NCBI GenBank assembly: GCA_000611775.1
Contig: KK106987.1
Location: 1,116,001-1,180,000, forward strand
Reading direction: 5' to 3'
Length of the DNA: 64,000 nt
DNA from: Umbilicaria muhlenbergii
Lineage: Eukaryota > Ascomycota > Lecanoromycetes > Umbilicariales > Umbilicariaceae
Shown: piece by piece, positions 35,101 to 47,864 of the stretch
Layout: each line of letters begins with the position of its first letter
Numbering within the stretch: position 1 is the first letter of the stretch
Notes under the pieces: model-generated
What the model was told of the DNA's origin: nothing
The model's input: only the letters and a program-made list of their open reading frames with translations
Databases searched by the model: none
Position numbers and translations under genes: made by a program

Positions 35101-35440
35101 GTAAGAGTATAGTTCCTAAGTCATGAATCGACAGAAAACAGCCAGCAGGCGAATGGACCAAATAAGTGACAGTCTCTAGCTGATGCCCCATTGACTATTA
35201 CGACAGCAAAAGCGATGGATCTGAATTTCTGATTTCCATGTGAATTTATAGAGATCATGCCGTCTCTGCATGAGCCTGTTCTCAACATCTGTCTTCGATG
35301 TTAAGTGGTGGAGGAAAGCCTCCGCTGACGACGGCCACAATCTTGTCCACACGCCTGCCAGTTGATCTTCGCCCAGTCGCGCCATGGGGGAAAGCTCTCT
35401 CTGTTCATGACTTACGTCCGGAAACATAATCATACTGATC
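35101..35440 (+). repeat. Dispersed repeat, copy A
   Basis: This stretch aligns by eye to 55909-56280 in the same orientation. Shared blocks include TTCTCAACATCTGTCTT, CCACACGCCTGCCAGTT and AGCGAAAGCGAT (AGCAAAAGCGAT in this copy). The copies have diverged by substitutions and small indels. No terminal repeats or transposase are visible. Confidence 0.65.
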
Positions 35441-35659
35441 CTGTCCACGTTACAGATTCCACCAGTTTCATTTTCATCTGTCTCCGCCTGCGTTGCACTG
35501 GAAGCACGCCTTACGTTATCGGACTCGAGCACGTCACGGTCAGGTAAGGTCAGGTAAGGTAGGGCGGCCACGAATGTCCCAGCGTCAGCCTTGTTCCAAA
35601 AAAAGATGCAAAGATCGGATGAGTGATTTCCCTTGGCGTCCTCGCTAGCGCAGCCCCTT

Positions 35660-35706
35660 GCTGCAAATGCAAATGCTGCAAATGCAAATGCTGCAAATGC
35701 AAATGC
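35660..35706 (+). repeat. 15-bp tandem repeat, three copies
   Basis: The unit GCTGCAAATGCAAAT occurs three times with a partial fourth. Its length is a multiple of three, so the frames through it stay open and produce Ala/Phe- or Cys/Lys-rich peptides that are not evidence of a gene. Confidence 0.8.
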
Positions 35707-36135
35707 TGCCGCGCTTGCATGAGCGGCCGAGTCCACACCCTGCAGCTTGCAACACCCTCCCTTGTCCGCAAATCATCTTCATCTTCATCCTCATTTTCAT
35801 TTTCATTTTCCATTTTTTTAGCGACGACAACACACTTTCGTTAAGGATCTATCGTTCAGGATCTATCGCTGGAGGCCAGTATTGTCCTGCTATCACTCAC
35901 TCATCCTTGCTGCCGAACCTTCGTTGTTCCCTTTGTTTGTACAACTCCGGACGAAGGCTCTTTCCCGTGTCTGAGATCGTTCCTTACAAGGCTGCCTTCG
36001 TATTCGTGCCATCCACCACCACTGTACACGTTTCAAGGCTGAGGCACTCTATTGAATCGCTATATCAGTATTCTTAACCCCCCCGGCCTCGACAGCAACA
36101 AATATCCAAGTCTTTTAACTCCTACTCCCTTCGCC

Positions 36136-37616
36136 ATGGTTCACCTGCTTGCGACGGTGGGCGTGGCATTCCTGGCCGCATCCACAGCCTTGGCCGCCGA
36201 CGCTGTCAGTTGTAGTCCTGGGAATTTGTGCCCAACAGATTTGCCATGCTGTTCCCGTGAGTCAATTCAACGTATCATCTTGCTTTCCTCATGCTGACCA
36301 CTGTGAAATTGCAGAATACGGCCAGTGTGGCGTTGGAGCGTATTGTCTAGGTGGCTGCGACCCTCTTTCTTCGAACTCTCTCAAATCATGTGTACCAGCT
36401 CCGGTGTGCAAGAGTCAGGACTACAAGCTCACATCTCTAAATGACATCACCCCCAATACTGAGTACTTGGGTGACGCTTCGAAGACCAACTGGGTCTCGA
36501 GTGGTCAACCTCTCGCCTACCAAAACTCGGTGCTCATGACAATGGCACAAGGCACTGTGGGCACTCTCCTGGCCAGCGCTTCATACGTATGGTACGGCAA
36601 GGTCTCTGCAACGATGAAATCAAGTCGAGGGGCAGGTGTGGTGACAGCCTTCATCCTGCTTTCCGATGTCAAAGACGAAATCGACTTTGAATTCGTGGGC
36701 GCCGACCTGACGGTTGCACAATCGAATTTCTACTTCCAGGGCATCACCAACTGTGAGTCTTTTGATCATCCGAGCAGCGAGATGCATACTAACTCTACCA
36801 GATGACAACGGGAAAAACTTGACCGCCTCGGACACATTTCAAAATTCCCACACCTACGAAGTCGATTGGCAACCGGATCAACTCACGTGGTCCATTGATG
36901 GACAAGTGGCTCGAACCCTTAAACGAAGCGACACATGGAATGCTACAGACAACAAATACCACTACCCACAAAGCCCATCACGTATCCAGCTTTCTCTGTG
37001 GCCTGCCGGTCTGGCATCCAACGGCCAAGGAACAGTAGACTGGGCAGGCGGGCTCATCGACTGGAACAGCGCCGACATCAAGAACAACGGATACTACTAC
37101 GCTACAGTCACCGATGTCAACGTCCAATGTTACGACCCGCCCTCCGGTGCCAATGTTACAGGCTCGAAATCCTACATCTATACCTCCAATGCCGGTACCA
37201 ACAACACCGTCTCGGTCACCAACGACAACACCATCTTGAAATCCCTGCTGGGGACCGGCACCAACATGTCCGCCGACTACCCGCATTCGTCTTCCTCGGC
37301 TTCCTCGGCCACCAAGGCTTCGACCGCCACCGCCAGCTCTACGAGCGCTGCTGCCACCAGCGAGCTCGCTACGGTCCCAGGTCTTTCTGGTGCGGGGCCG
37401 GGTACGGACGGGCAGCGTGGCAGCAGCAGCTCCGGGTCCGACTCGGGTAGTGGCTCGAGCTCCGTGTCCAGCGCTTCGGGCTCGTCATCGACTGGCTTTG
37501 TGCAGGGACCGTCGACGGTGAAGACGGGGACGGGAGCGTCGCAGGGTACGGAGAGGGTGCTTGAAGGGTCGCTGTTTGCGGCGTTGGTGGCCGTGGTGGG
37601 GATGCTTGTGATGTAG
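36136..37616 (+). CDS. CRH-type GH16 cell-wall transglycosylase, GPI-anchored
   Basis: Three exons (36136-36256, 36315-36752, 36802-37616) give 457 residues. There is a signal peptide at 1-21, then a Cys-rich CBM18-like chitin-binding module at about 26-67 (CSPGNLCPTDLPCC, QYGQCGVGAYC, LGGC). The GH16 catalytic domain carries the active-site motif DEIDFE at 161-166, its two Glu acting as nucleophile and acid/base. A Ser/Thr-rich stalk with a hydrophobic end (SLFAALVAVVGMLVM) indicates GPI attachment. Crh enzymes join chitin to beta-1,6/1,3-glucan in the outer cell wall. The chitin module makes it more like Crh2/Utr2 than Crh1. All key residues are present. Confidence 0.92.
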
Positions 37617-38325
37617 ATTGCGACTGGTAGATTGTGGGAGGGTTAGGATGTATGCATTCGACGGGCTGGCTCAATGTCGTTTATGGTTTGGGGTGGTGGG
37701 TTGGATAATTAACCATTCATTGCTAGGGGCGTTTTTTGACTTTTCTTGCATGTGCATGGGTGTTTTGGGGAAGAATTATCAAGTAGGATAGTCGATTGGT
37801 CAAGATAGTCAGTGCACTCCTCGGCGCTCCTGTTGGTGATCTTGGCCTGGAAACGTCGCGGGTTCATGAGATGTGGACGTGGTGTAGTGGTGGCCTGGAA
37901 TCTTGTATGGTATCATGTCCGCGTCATGATGCCTTTGCCAATTTTGACCAGCTGGCCAACGGCGCGTATTCCCTACTGCCTGAGAGAGATGACGCTCCCA
38001 CTTATCGCCGTCAGATGTCAATTCATGGCATCCCATCACTATCATGTTGGTCGGTTGTTACGCGGCTGCTGAATCCAGCTCTGCATAGGTGATGACGGCG
38101 AAGTTGACACCGAGGTGGAGCACAGCATGGTGCTAGACGATGGGTATCATCGCCATCAGACGCCCCCATAGCCAACGCCACAGCCACATCGCCGCTCCAA
38201 CCCCCCAGTCCCACGACCAACACTCACCCACTCCTCGCCCACTTATCGCCATCGTCCCCAATTCTTCCCGTCTCCCCTCCCCCACCTATCTCCTCCCTCC
38301 TCCCCTCCCCCGGCCCACCCTTCCT
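37617..38325. other. Convergent intergenic region
   Basis: No gene was recognised. The right part (38,190-38,400) is C-rich low complexity, continuing into the 3' end of the aldehyde dehydrogenase. Confidence 0.5.
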
Positions 38326-39944
38326 TCAATCCCGCCAAGTAACCGTCTTCGCCCACAAAAACTCCTCCACCCCCCAACCCCCCCCAAATCTGCCCCACCC
38401 ACTCTTCTTGACCCCCCCGTGCGGCAGCGCCGGCTCATCATGAACCGTCATGCCATTCACATGCACCGCCCCGCTCTCAATCCCCCTCGCCACGCGCAGC
38501 CCCGCGGCCAGATCCCCCGTGAACACCGCGGCCGAGAGCCCGTACTCGGTATCGTTGGCCAGGGCCAGGGCGTCGGCTTCGGCGCGGAAGCCGAAGAGGG
38601 CAACGGTCGGGCCGAAGGATTCGCGGTAGTAGAGGTCCATGTCGCGGGCGAGGTTTTCGAGCACGACGGGGCGGAGGCGCGTGGTCGGGGGGGGGTCTGC
38701 GGCGGCCGCGGGGGGGTCGCCGCCGGTCAGGAGGGTGGCGCCTTTGGCGGTGGCGTCGGCGACGAGGGATTTGTTTCTGGAGACGCCGGCGGGGGTGACG
38801 AGGGTGGGGGCGGGGGCGGGCGGGCCGTGCAGGTGGGCGATGGCGGTGCGGAGGTGGGTGCGGAAGGGGGCGAGGATGGAGTCGTGGACGAGGATTCGTT
38901 CGGTCGACATGCAGACTTGTCCGGCCTGGGAGGAGGGGGGGGGAGGAGTTAGTTGGATTTGGGGGCTGGGTCTGGGATGGAGAGAGGAGGGAGGGGGAGG
39001 GGGGGGATTTACGTGGATGAAGGCGCCGAGGGCGCAGGCGTGGGCGGCGGAGGGGAGGTCGGCGTCGGCGAGGACGATGGCGCTGGCTTTGCCGCCGAGT
39101 TCCATGAGGACGGGTTTGAGGTTCTTGCCTGCGGTGGCGGCAACACTACTGCCCACGGCGGTGCTGCCTGTGTAGTTGATTTTCTTGACGGCCGGGTGCT
39201 CGATCAGCGCGGCGGTGATGGAGGCGGCGTCTTCGGCGCGGTAGGTGATGATGTTCAGGCAGCCGGGTGGGAGGCCGGCTTGTTTGAACACGGAGCCGAT
39301 GGCCCAGAAGCAGCGGGGTGAGAGCTCAGGGCCTTTGAGTACGGTCGTGTTGCCGCCGGCGAGGGCGTAGGCGACGGCGCGGAATCCGAGGATGTAGGGA
39401 GCGTTCCTGGCAATTTTAGGACGGTATGGGTGCAAGTGGCGGATGGAAGGTGCTCTTACCAAGGTGCAATGCCTAGAACGACTCCGTAGGGTTCTTTGTA
39501 TACAATCGCGCTCCTGCCCTCTTCGGCCATGACGGGTACTTGTGCTACAATGGTCGCTATCCTCCCTGCAACATCCTTCAGCATTTCGACACTGTTAGGA
39601 ACATTGAAGCCTGAGGCGTAGAATTGGTCGGCTGCCGTCTCATCGACCATATATGCCCCAAGCTCTTCGGCGCGACTCTGCAGTATGTCGGCTGCCTTCA
39701 GGAAGATGTCCCGCCGTTTTGAGGGCTTCGTCCTCGACCATGCAGGGAATGCAGCCTGCGCGGCCTCGACAGCTTTGATAGCATCTTCTTTCGAGGCTGA
39801 GGCGCCCTTCCACAGGACTTTTCCTGTCGCAGGGTTCACAACGTCGAATGTATGTTCTGTCTTGACCTCTTCGCCGTTGATTTGGAGGGGGACGGTGTAC
39901 TCGGACGAAACGGACGAACCGTTCGAATGGCCGTCGCTGGTCAT
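38326..39944 (-). CDS. Aldehyde dehydrogenase (salicylaldehyde/vanillin dehydrogenase-like)
   Basis: Three exons (39460-39944, 39013-39406, 38326-38925) give 492 residues, the normal length of the family. It oxidises aldehydes to acids with NAD(P)+. Catalytic Glu264 (VLMELGGKAS) and Cys298 (AGQVCMSTERI) are present with the usual 34-residue spacing. The cofactor region VLGIAPWNAPYILG and the C-terminal NDTEYGLSAAVFTGDL are also conserved. The FNVPNSVEMLKDVAGRI segment resembles aromatic-aldehyde enzymes of fungi, so an aromatic substrate is a reasonable guess. The intron at 38926-39012 is almost pure pyrimidine on the coding strand. The 3' half of the gene is very GC-rich. Confidence 0.9.
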
Positions 39945-40729
39945 GACGAGCTTGTACTATGATTTCAGGCACTGCGAGAGTGAGTGAGAAATGGAGTTGT
40001 CAACAGCCAGATATCGCAAGATGTTCGGACATGATATTTGCTACCGGTTTCATGGCCCGTAGACTGTGGGGTAATGAAGCCTCCCACACTTTCCCAGTCG
40101 ATGATCGCATCGCATACTTGCGGGCCAATGGATTGTATACCTTGTAAACACTGACCGATGAATATTCTACCCTGCTTCTGCAGAAGTGAATGATCTACCC
40201 TGACGTGCCTGAGTACATGTACACATCGACCACGGTTACCTTAGGTAGGTTAGTATTGGGGGTGAGCACAGCGAGCGTGTAGGTGCTTAAGGTTAGATAC
40301 GTGTTTTATCTTGGTTAGGGGTTTCGGGTTGGGTGGTCAGCGTTGAATGTATCTTTTATTGATGAGGACTCGGGGGTAGAACATTCGTTGTTTTATGCTT
40401 ACAGGGTATTTGTTCATTTACCCCTACCACGTGTTTAGATTCGCAATGGTACCTACACAAGAACAAGACACAAACCACAGGCCTAGCGATTCTTAATACA
40501 GCTTCAAATTCGCGTTCTTTCTCTACTGTGTTCTAGACTGTCTACCCGGCATCTGCTTTCTTGCATCAGCGAACCCTCCTACGCTTTCTGCCTTTCAAGC
40601 AATCCCTCCTCATTCATACGAAACAAACCCATAACATATTCCTCCCCATGCTTCATATCAACCCCATCCGTCTTCTCCTTCACCACCCTCCTACTCTCCA
40701 AAACCTCTCTCCACCACCTCCTTCCAGAT
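39945..40729. other. Intergenic region
   Basis: No gene was recognised. AT-rich DNA lies upstream of the aldehyde dehydrogenase, then CT-rich DNA runs into the amidohydrolase relic. Confidence 0.5.
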
Positions 40730-41656
40730 CACCGTCTTCCCCACCTCTATTCACGCCCTTTGCCCCCCCCGGGCGCAGCCTCAACCCCCACATCCATCAA
40801 CTCCCCCCCCTTCTTTCCTAACAATGCCATCCACCAGCACCATATCAACATCCCTAATCCGACTATGCAGCACAGCCGCCGCCACCGCCCACTGACCCCC
40901 TCAAACACCACCAAACCCGCCTCCATCCCCACCTACAGCCTCCCCCCCTCCTTTCCCCACCCCCCTCCCCCGCCTTCGCGCCCCCACGGCGCCAAGATGA
41001 TGAACACCTGCTCCACACTCACCCCCTACACCTCGCCCCCAACCCCCGTCCCGCAAACTCCTCACGCCGCTTCCATCTCGCATTTAGGGGTGCTGGAGCT
41101 AGAGAGAGGGGACTTGGTGGGGTAGGGTGGAGCAGTGAGTTGTGCGGAGGCTGGAGGTGGGGAAGGGCTTGGGATGGCGGCGGTGGTGGGTGGTGGTTTG
41201 GTTTAGGATGGGGAATATTGGAGGGATCGGTTTGGCGCTCGTGGTGGGCCGGTGTGAGATTGCGGCTGGAGTAGTCTACGGTGGTGGTGCTGCCGGCGTC
41301 GATGGACGGTAGGGCGCCAGCCAGCTAGGCCCCAGAAGAGGTCTTGGGGAGTGTACAGGGCGACGACAAAATTGCTGGAAGGGAAAGTACTCCGGAAGGG
41401 TGTGGTTCGCATGCTGGCCCTTTGACTGAGTCGAGTATAAGTGGCGGTGGGTGTCGATGAAGCCGGGGCTGATGGTGTTGCCCTTGCAGTCAACGACTTA
41501 GATATCTGAGCCCGGCTCAATGTCCTTCTCAATCTTCGTGATGGCGGAGCTTTCTCCTAGGAGGTCTGAGATAGTTGGGACGACGTGGTTATTCTCATCG
41601 TGGATGAGGAGGTTCACCCCTTTTGACAAGATCTTGAAGCTAGTTCGAGTAGGCAT
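40730..41656 (-). pseudogene. Amidohydrolase (TRZ/ATZ, guanine/cytosine-deaminase-like) pseudogene
   Basis: Fragments of one metal-dependent amidohydrolase lie in order in different frames. From ATG 41656 the frame reads SFKILSKGVNLLIHDENNH and IEKDIEPGSDI, then a TAA stop. The same frame then continues VVDCKGNTISPGFIDTHRHL, which carries the metal-binding HxH of the family. Frame shifts follow (YTPQDLFWG, then ALPSIDAGSTTTVDYSS). After a stretch of low-complexity DNA the C-terminal part returns (VEQVFIILAPW, a TAG stop, VGMEAGLVVFEG, then AVLHSRIRDVDMVLVDGIVR). Most of the TIM-barrel core is missing: the relic is under 930 bp, where about 1.3-1.4 kb is expected. At least two stops, several frameshifts and an internal deletion make function very unlikely. 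Confidence 0.75.
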
Positions 41657-42512
41657 GGTAACAAAATGGATTACTTGGACCTGAAAGAAGTGAAGCAGCA
41701 AGTTGACGTGCAAGTTATATATAGTTACACAAGATGTTGATTTCAAATCCGGAGTGCGAGATGCGCGTGCTATCTAATGATCATCTCAAGAGCTACTATT
41801 GATGGAGCCCGAAGCCTTGACTTGCATCGCCACTGCATGGCTGAAAGGACGGGAGAAAGTCTAGACACAAGTAGATTCTTGAGAGATAGAATAGGACATG
41901 AGAACTGCATAGCAAATTCAGAGCGTGATAAGAGTGAGAAGGATTGAGTTGGTGACATCAAAGAAAGTACTAGTACATGTACAGTAAACCGCTTGACTCC
42001 GCGGTCGATCTTTGTTAAGCTTCCAGCTCGCTCGAGATACATGTAGTCAGAGAGCGCACGTTCATTGTGGAGCTCGATTTATTGAATGCTCTGAAGTTTT
42101 CGTATCTGTGTTAGCAGTGTTATTGAATGGTATTGTTGTTGTCCGGAAAACCCAGACCTCCCCTTCAATCCCCACAATAGCATACATACAACCTCCTATC
42201 CCAACCCAGTATCAAAAAGGTGCTGAATCACGCAATAATCCAAAAGATTATTCCCTATGCTAGCCAGCTAAAGATTGAAAGCCCCAGCTCCATGCTTTCC
42301 AATGCTGCAAAATATAATATCCCAACGACGGTATTGGTACAGCTGTGTAGATGGTACAGATTGTTGTATCCAAAACGATGGTGGTATTGCCGCCAATGCG
42401 CCGCGTGCCTGGTGATAGGTGTCTAGCGGCGTAGATGGTGGTGGTACAAGGTTCCTAAACCGTATTCGTGACGGCGTAAGGTTATGGCGTACATCACATC
42501 TGCAGCAACGAC
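41657..42512. other. Intergenic region
   Basis: No gene was recognised. It lies upstream of the amidohydrolase relic and downstream of the GH5 gene. Confidence 0.5.
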
Positions 42513-44032
<1,520 letters not shown>

Positions 44033-46019
44033 TGACGGACTCGTGGTAAGAGCAATGGGACTTTAAAGGTTCGCGAAGAGATTTGCGATAGCCAAGTCAT
44101 GAAAGAAAAGGTCACACAAAAGATTTGTGCGTTTGAGCTTAATAGTTGGGATGAATTTCCAGGCTACCGAAAGTGAAGAGGCTGGGGATGCTCACGCTGT
44201 TTTGTACCCCCTCGTTTCTTGCTCGCCCTCAATTGCCCCAGCTGGAGTCTCCACACAGCCAAAAGTCTACATCTGATGCATCTGATGATCACCACCTATG
44301 GGCCTCACTTCAGTCGTCCCATGCAGGTGAACCCCCTATGGATGTGCATCACCCTCAGATGACGCAGTGAGCCTGAAGAAGGGTCTTGTGGGTAGCATGC
44401 AGGTAAGCTTTGGGTAGCTCGCACGCCGTCTGCTGCTGCCCGTTGGTTGGCTTGACGGCTGGCTGTCATGGCTGCGGGTGGCAGAAAGTAGCGACCGAGA
44501 TTGCGTGGGGTGCCTGCCGTCCAAGCAGAGAGCAGAGCTGCAGAAAGAAGCAATCTGTGATTCGTGACGCCGGTCAGGTGTGGTGGGAAAAGCGACTGAT
44601 CTGCCGTCAGGGCCGCCCGGTGCATATTGGAACGGACCCAAGATTGCGGGGAATCCTGGCCCCACGTCGCATCCAATGTTGTACTGCCGTGCTGCCAGAC
44701 GGAGGATGACAGGGGAAACCAGCTGAATAGCATTGCTACTCGAGCTACTATCCCAGCGTGCTTGGGTCGAGGGTAATCTGATGTTCGCCGTTTACGGCTT
44801 GCTCATCGCATTGCCTTGAGTTGAAGCCTGCAAGAAACCAGAACCCCAGCCCCCAAAAGCCGGGGTCACGGCCGATCCTTACCGCCCCCATATTGCTTCG
44901 GACAGCACAAGATCTCCCCGCCACCAATCAGGCCTCGTGTTAGGAGCACGCCAAGAGATCGCTTCCCTCCCCTTTTCGAGATGCCACGTCCGAAGCTGCA
45001 GCCTCCAGGCGGTTCATTGGATGCGTGTGCCGAGTGTCGTCACTTGTCACTTGGTCGCACAAAGTACTCGCTGGCTGCTGCTCGGACTACATGTTGCCGT
45101 TGGCGAGCATGGTCCTTGACAAAGTCCTGTTATTCACATCAAACCCTTGACCGTCAGCAGATACGTACTCGGATCGAGCAGTGCAGGCAATCTTAAGTAA
45201 TCTACCCCGCCGTCTTCGTTGTTACCCGCTTATAGCCGCTTAAATGAGGTACGACCCGTCATTTCCGCCAAACAACATCGTGCCGGATGCAAGTGCGGTG
45301 GCGCTACAAATGCTTCTTCCTACCTAATACACCGCTCTTCCTCCAACTCCCCTTCTGACCATGACGCTCTTCCAAACATCTCCGCCATATCCTCGAGAGC
45401 GTGACCTCCCCAAGGAAATCGGCCGTCACCCCACCTGACGACCCATCCACGGCGTCATCCGAGGAAAAAGCACACATGCCGTTGTGAAGGAGCGCATGAA
45501 CAGCCTGACCTACTCTCGGAATGTGCAGCCTAGGAATCATACATTGGTTTGTACTTGGATAAACTGTCACTCTATGCTTGGAAGTGGTTGTAGTTGTGCA
45601 AATTGCAATGTTGATTGGATAGTGTGCGAGGTTTCTAGATTATTGTCTATAGCTTCAGAAGAAAAGAAATTTCCATCAATGAGAACACCCTATCCCGCCC
45701 TTCATACTGAACGTGACATCCTCAAACGTCTGCGATACAATTCCATTACTGCTTCTAGGCAATAGTCAAGCCCACGTTCCAGGATGCAGCAATCGTCCAG
45801 ACCGTCTACTCTGGACAGGATACAGGGAACCCAGAACACAGGAAAGAAATAACATGTTTCGGGAATGAGCTCGTCCTAGCTTCACCCTCACGGGCTACTA
45901 GTCACCAGCACTGCGCAGAAGTGCGAGCTCGTCGCTGGTGCCCCGACGCATCCTATGGTGGCAGGATGGCGGGGGCCCAATTTCGCCGTCCACGAGGGAG
46001 GCGGGCCTTGGGCGGGGCC
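44033..46019. other. 2-kb region without a recognised gene
   Basis: Only short overlapping frames are present, with no domain or RNA recognised. It forms the left flank of the repeat block. Confidence 0.5.
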
Positions 46020-46250
46020 GTGATGAAGAGAGTGAAGGGAGAGGGAGAGGGAAGTGAGGGGGTAGGAATGATAGTAGAATGGGAAGAGAAGAAGAGAGAA
46101 AATAAGGGAAGAGGAGAGGGGAGGGGATAAGAAAGGAGAGGAGTAGGAGGTGGAGGCGGCGAAGGAGCAAAAGAGTGGGACGGGAGAAGAACAGTTAAAA
46201 GGAGAAATGGAAGAAAGTAAAGGGGTGAAAGGACGAAGGGAAGATAAGGA
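46020..46250 (+). repeat. Homopurine low-complexity tract
   Basis: About 230 bp are nearly pure A/G on the plus strand (GGGAGAGGGAGAGGGAAGTG and similar). Such mirror-like purine tracts can form triplex DNA. Minus-strand frames through it read as Leu/Pro/Ser runs and are not genes. Confidence 0.75.
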
Positions 46251-46479
46251 TCATGGCTGTTAGGGACTTACCTCACCAGAGCGTCCCCAAAAAAGTAATA
46301 TGCAACAGTCCGATGTACCACCTAGACCTGTCACATGTTGAGGGGAGTAAATTTGGGCACCGGGCTAGGCCGCGGTTCGAAATACAACACGAAGGAAAGG
46401 GAATATGTGTGGGAGTGGGGGTGGAAAGACTTAGCTCATGACCAGTGATAAGCGCCATCAGTCCGGTTCGTTGCGGCGA

Positions 46480-47185
46480 GGGAGGTCGCGTGAGCACGGG
46501 TGTGTAGAGGTGTAGAGGCGTCGAGGTGGTGAGGTGCAGAAGTGCGGAGAGGTGTAGAGATGTGAAGGCGTCGAGGTGAGGAGGCGTCGAGGCGATTCGT
46601 TCTTTTGTCGAGGCTTCGAGGTGCGGACGCGACGAGGTTTGGAGGATTCGAGGCGTCGAAGGATACGGAGGTGAGGAGGCGGTGAGGTCCGGAGGTCGAG
46701 GTGTCGTGGGGCGAGAGTTCGTGGGGCCGAGGGGTCGAGGTGCGAAGGCGAGGAGGTGGTGAGGCTCGGGGCCGAGGGCTCGTGGGATTCGGGTTGGAGG
46801 GTTGGAGGGTTCGAAGGGCCGAGGGGAGGTACGGAGGCGCGGAGGTGTCGAGGTCCGGAGGCCGAGGGATCGTGGGTTCGAGGGATCGTGGGGTCGAGTG
46901 TTCGGGGGTTCGTGGTTCGCGGTTCGAGGGCTCGTGGGGTCGTGGGATCGTGGGATCGAGTGTTCGAGGTTTGCGGTTCGAAGGTTCGTGGGGTCGACGG
47001 GATCGAGGGGTCGAGGGCTCGCGGGGGCGTAAGGTCGAGGGTTCGTGGGTTCAAGGGCTCGTGGGCTCGCGGGGGTGTAGGTTCGAGGGTTCGTGGGTTC
47101 GTGGGGTCGAGGGTTCGCGGGGGCGTAAGTTCGTGGGTTCGAGGGCTTGTGGGGTCGTGGATTCGTCGGTTCGTCGGCTCGTAGA
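46480..47185 (+). repeat. Degenerate G-rich minisatellite
   Basis: The DNA consists of imperfect units such as GAGGTGTAGAGGCGTCGAGG and TTCGTGGGTTCGAGGGCTCG, passing from GAGGTG-type to TTCGTGGG-type units. It looks like an older, mutated version of the perfect arrays that follow. Confidence 0.8.
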
Positions 47186-47745
47186 TTCGTCGGCTCGTGG
47201 GTTCGTCGGCTCGTGGGTTCGTCGGCTCGTGGGTTCGTCGGCTCGTGGGTTCGTCGGCTCGTGGGTTCGTCGGCTCGTGGGTTCGTCGGCTCGTGGGTTC
47301 GTCGGCTCGTGGGTTCGTCGGCTCGTGGGTTCGTCGGCTCGTGGGTTCGTCGGCTCGTGGGTTCGTCGGCTCGTGGGTTCGTCGGCTCGTGGGTTCGTCG
47401 GCTCGTGGGTTCGTCGGCTCGTGGGTTCGTCGGCTCGTGGGTTCGTCGGCTCGTGGGTTCGTCGGCTCGTGGGTTCGTCGGCTCGTGGGTTCGTCGGCTC
47501 GTGGGTTCGTCGGCTCGTGGGTTCGTCGGCTCGTGGGTTCGTCGGCTCGTGGGTTCGTCGGCTCGTGGGTTCGTCGGCTCGTGGGTTCGTCGGCTCGTGG
47601 GTTCGTCGGCTCGTGGGTTCGTCGGCTCGTGGGTTCGTCGGCTCGTGGGTTCGTCGGCTCGTGGGTTCGTCGGCTCGTGGGTTCGTCGGCTCGTGGGTTC
47701 GTCGGCTCGTGGGTTCGTCGGCTCGTGGGTTCGCCGGCTCGTGAG
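47186..47745 (+). repeat. 16-bp tandem array, 35 units
   Basis: The unit TTCGTCGGCTCGTGGG is repeated 35 times over 560 bp, essentially without change until the last unit (TTCGCC..GTGAG). The unit has no stop codon and 16 is not a multiple of three, so all three plus-strand frames stay open and give the same 16-residue peptide repeat (RLVGSSARGFVGSWVR). I regard these frames as by-products of the repeat. Confidence 0.95.
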
Positions 47746-47864
47746 GTGTGTAGAGGAGTAGAGAGATGTAGAGATGTAGTGAGAGGTGGAGAGGTGGAGA
47801 GGTAGAGGGGTGGAGAGGTGTAGAGGTGTAGAGGTGCGGAGAGGTGCGGAGAGGTGTAGAGGTG

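Larger units (their letters stand above)
34805..36135. other. 1.3-kb intergenic region with repeats
   Basis: It holds a copy of a dispersed repeat (35101-35440), a short tandem repeat (35660-35706) and CT-rich leader DNA before the CRH gene. A 186-codon minus-strand frame (35176-35736) spans both repeats. Part of its peptide (TSKTDVENRL) recurs in the second repeat copy, where the frame is broken. Confidence 0.5.

Noticed and set aside
35176-35736. 186-codon minus-strand frame as a gene
   Set aside because: It runs through a 15-bp tandem repeat and the dispersed repeat; the related frame in the second copy has stops, so it is more likely a repeat relic.
38140-38952. 270-codon plus-strand frame
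   Set aside because: Antisense to the aldehyde dehydrogenase exon 3; Pro/Gly-rich, as expected from GC-rich shadow reading.
46701-47744. 347-codon plus-strand frame and two overlapping long frames (47147-47761, 47197-47805)
   Set aside because: They are produced by the 16-bp repeat, which has no stop in any frame. The peptide is a pure 16-residue repeat and no gene-like flanks exist.
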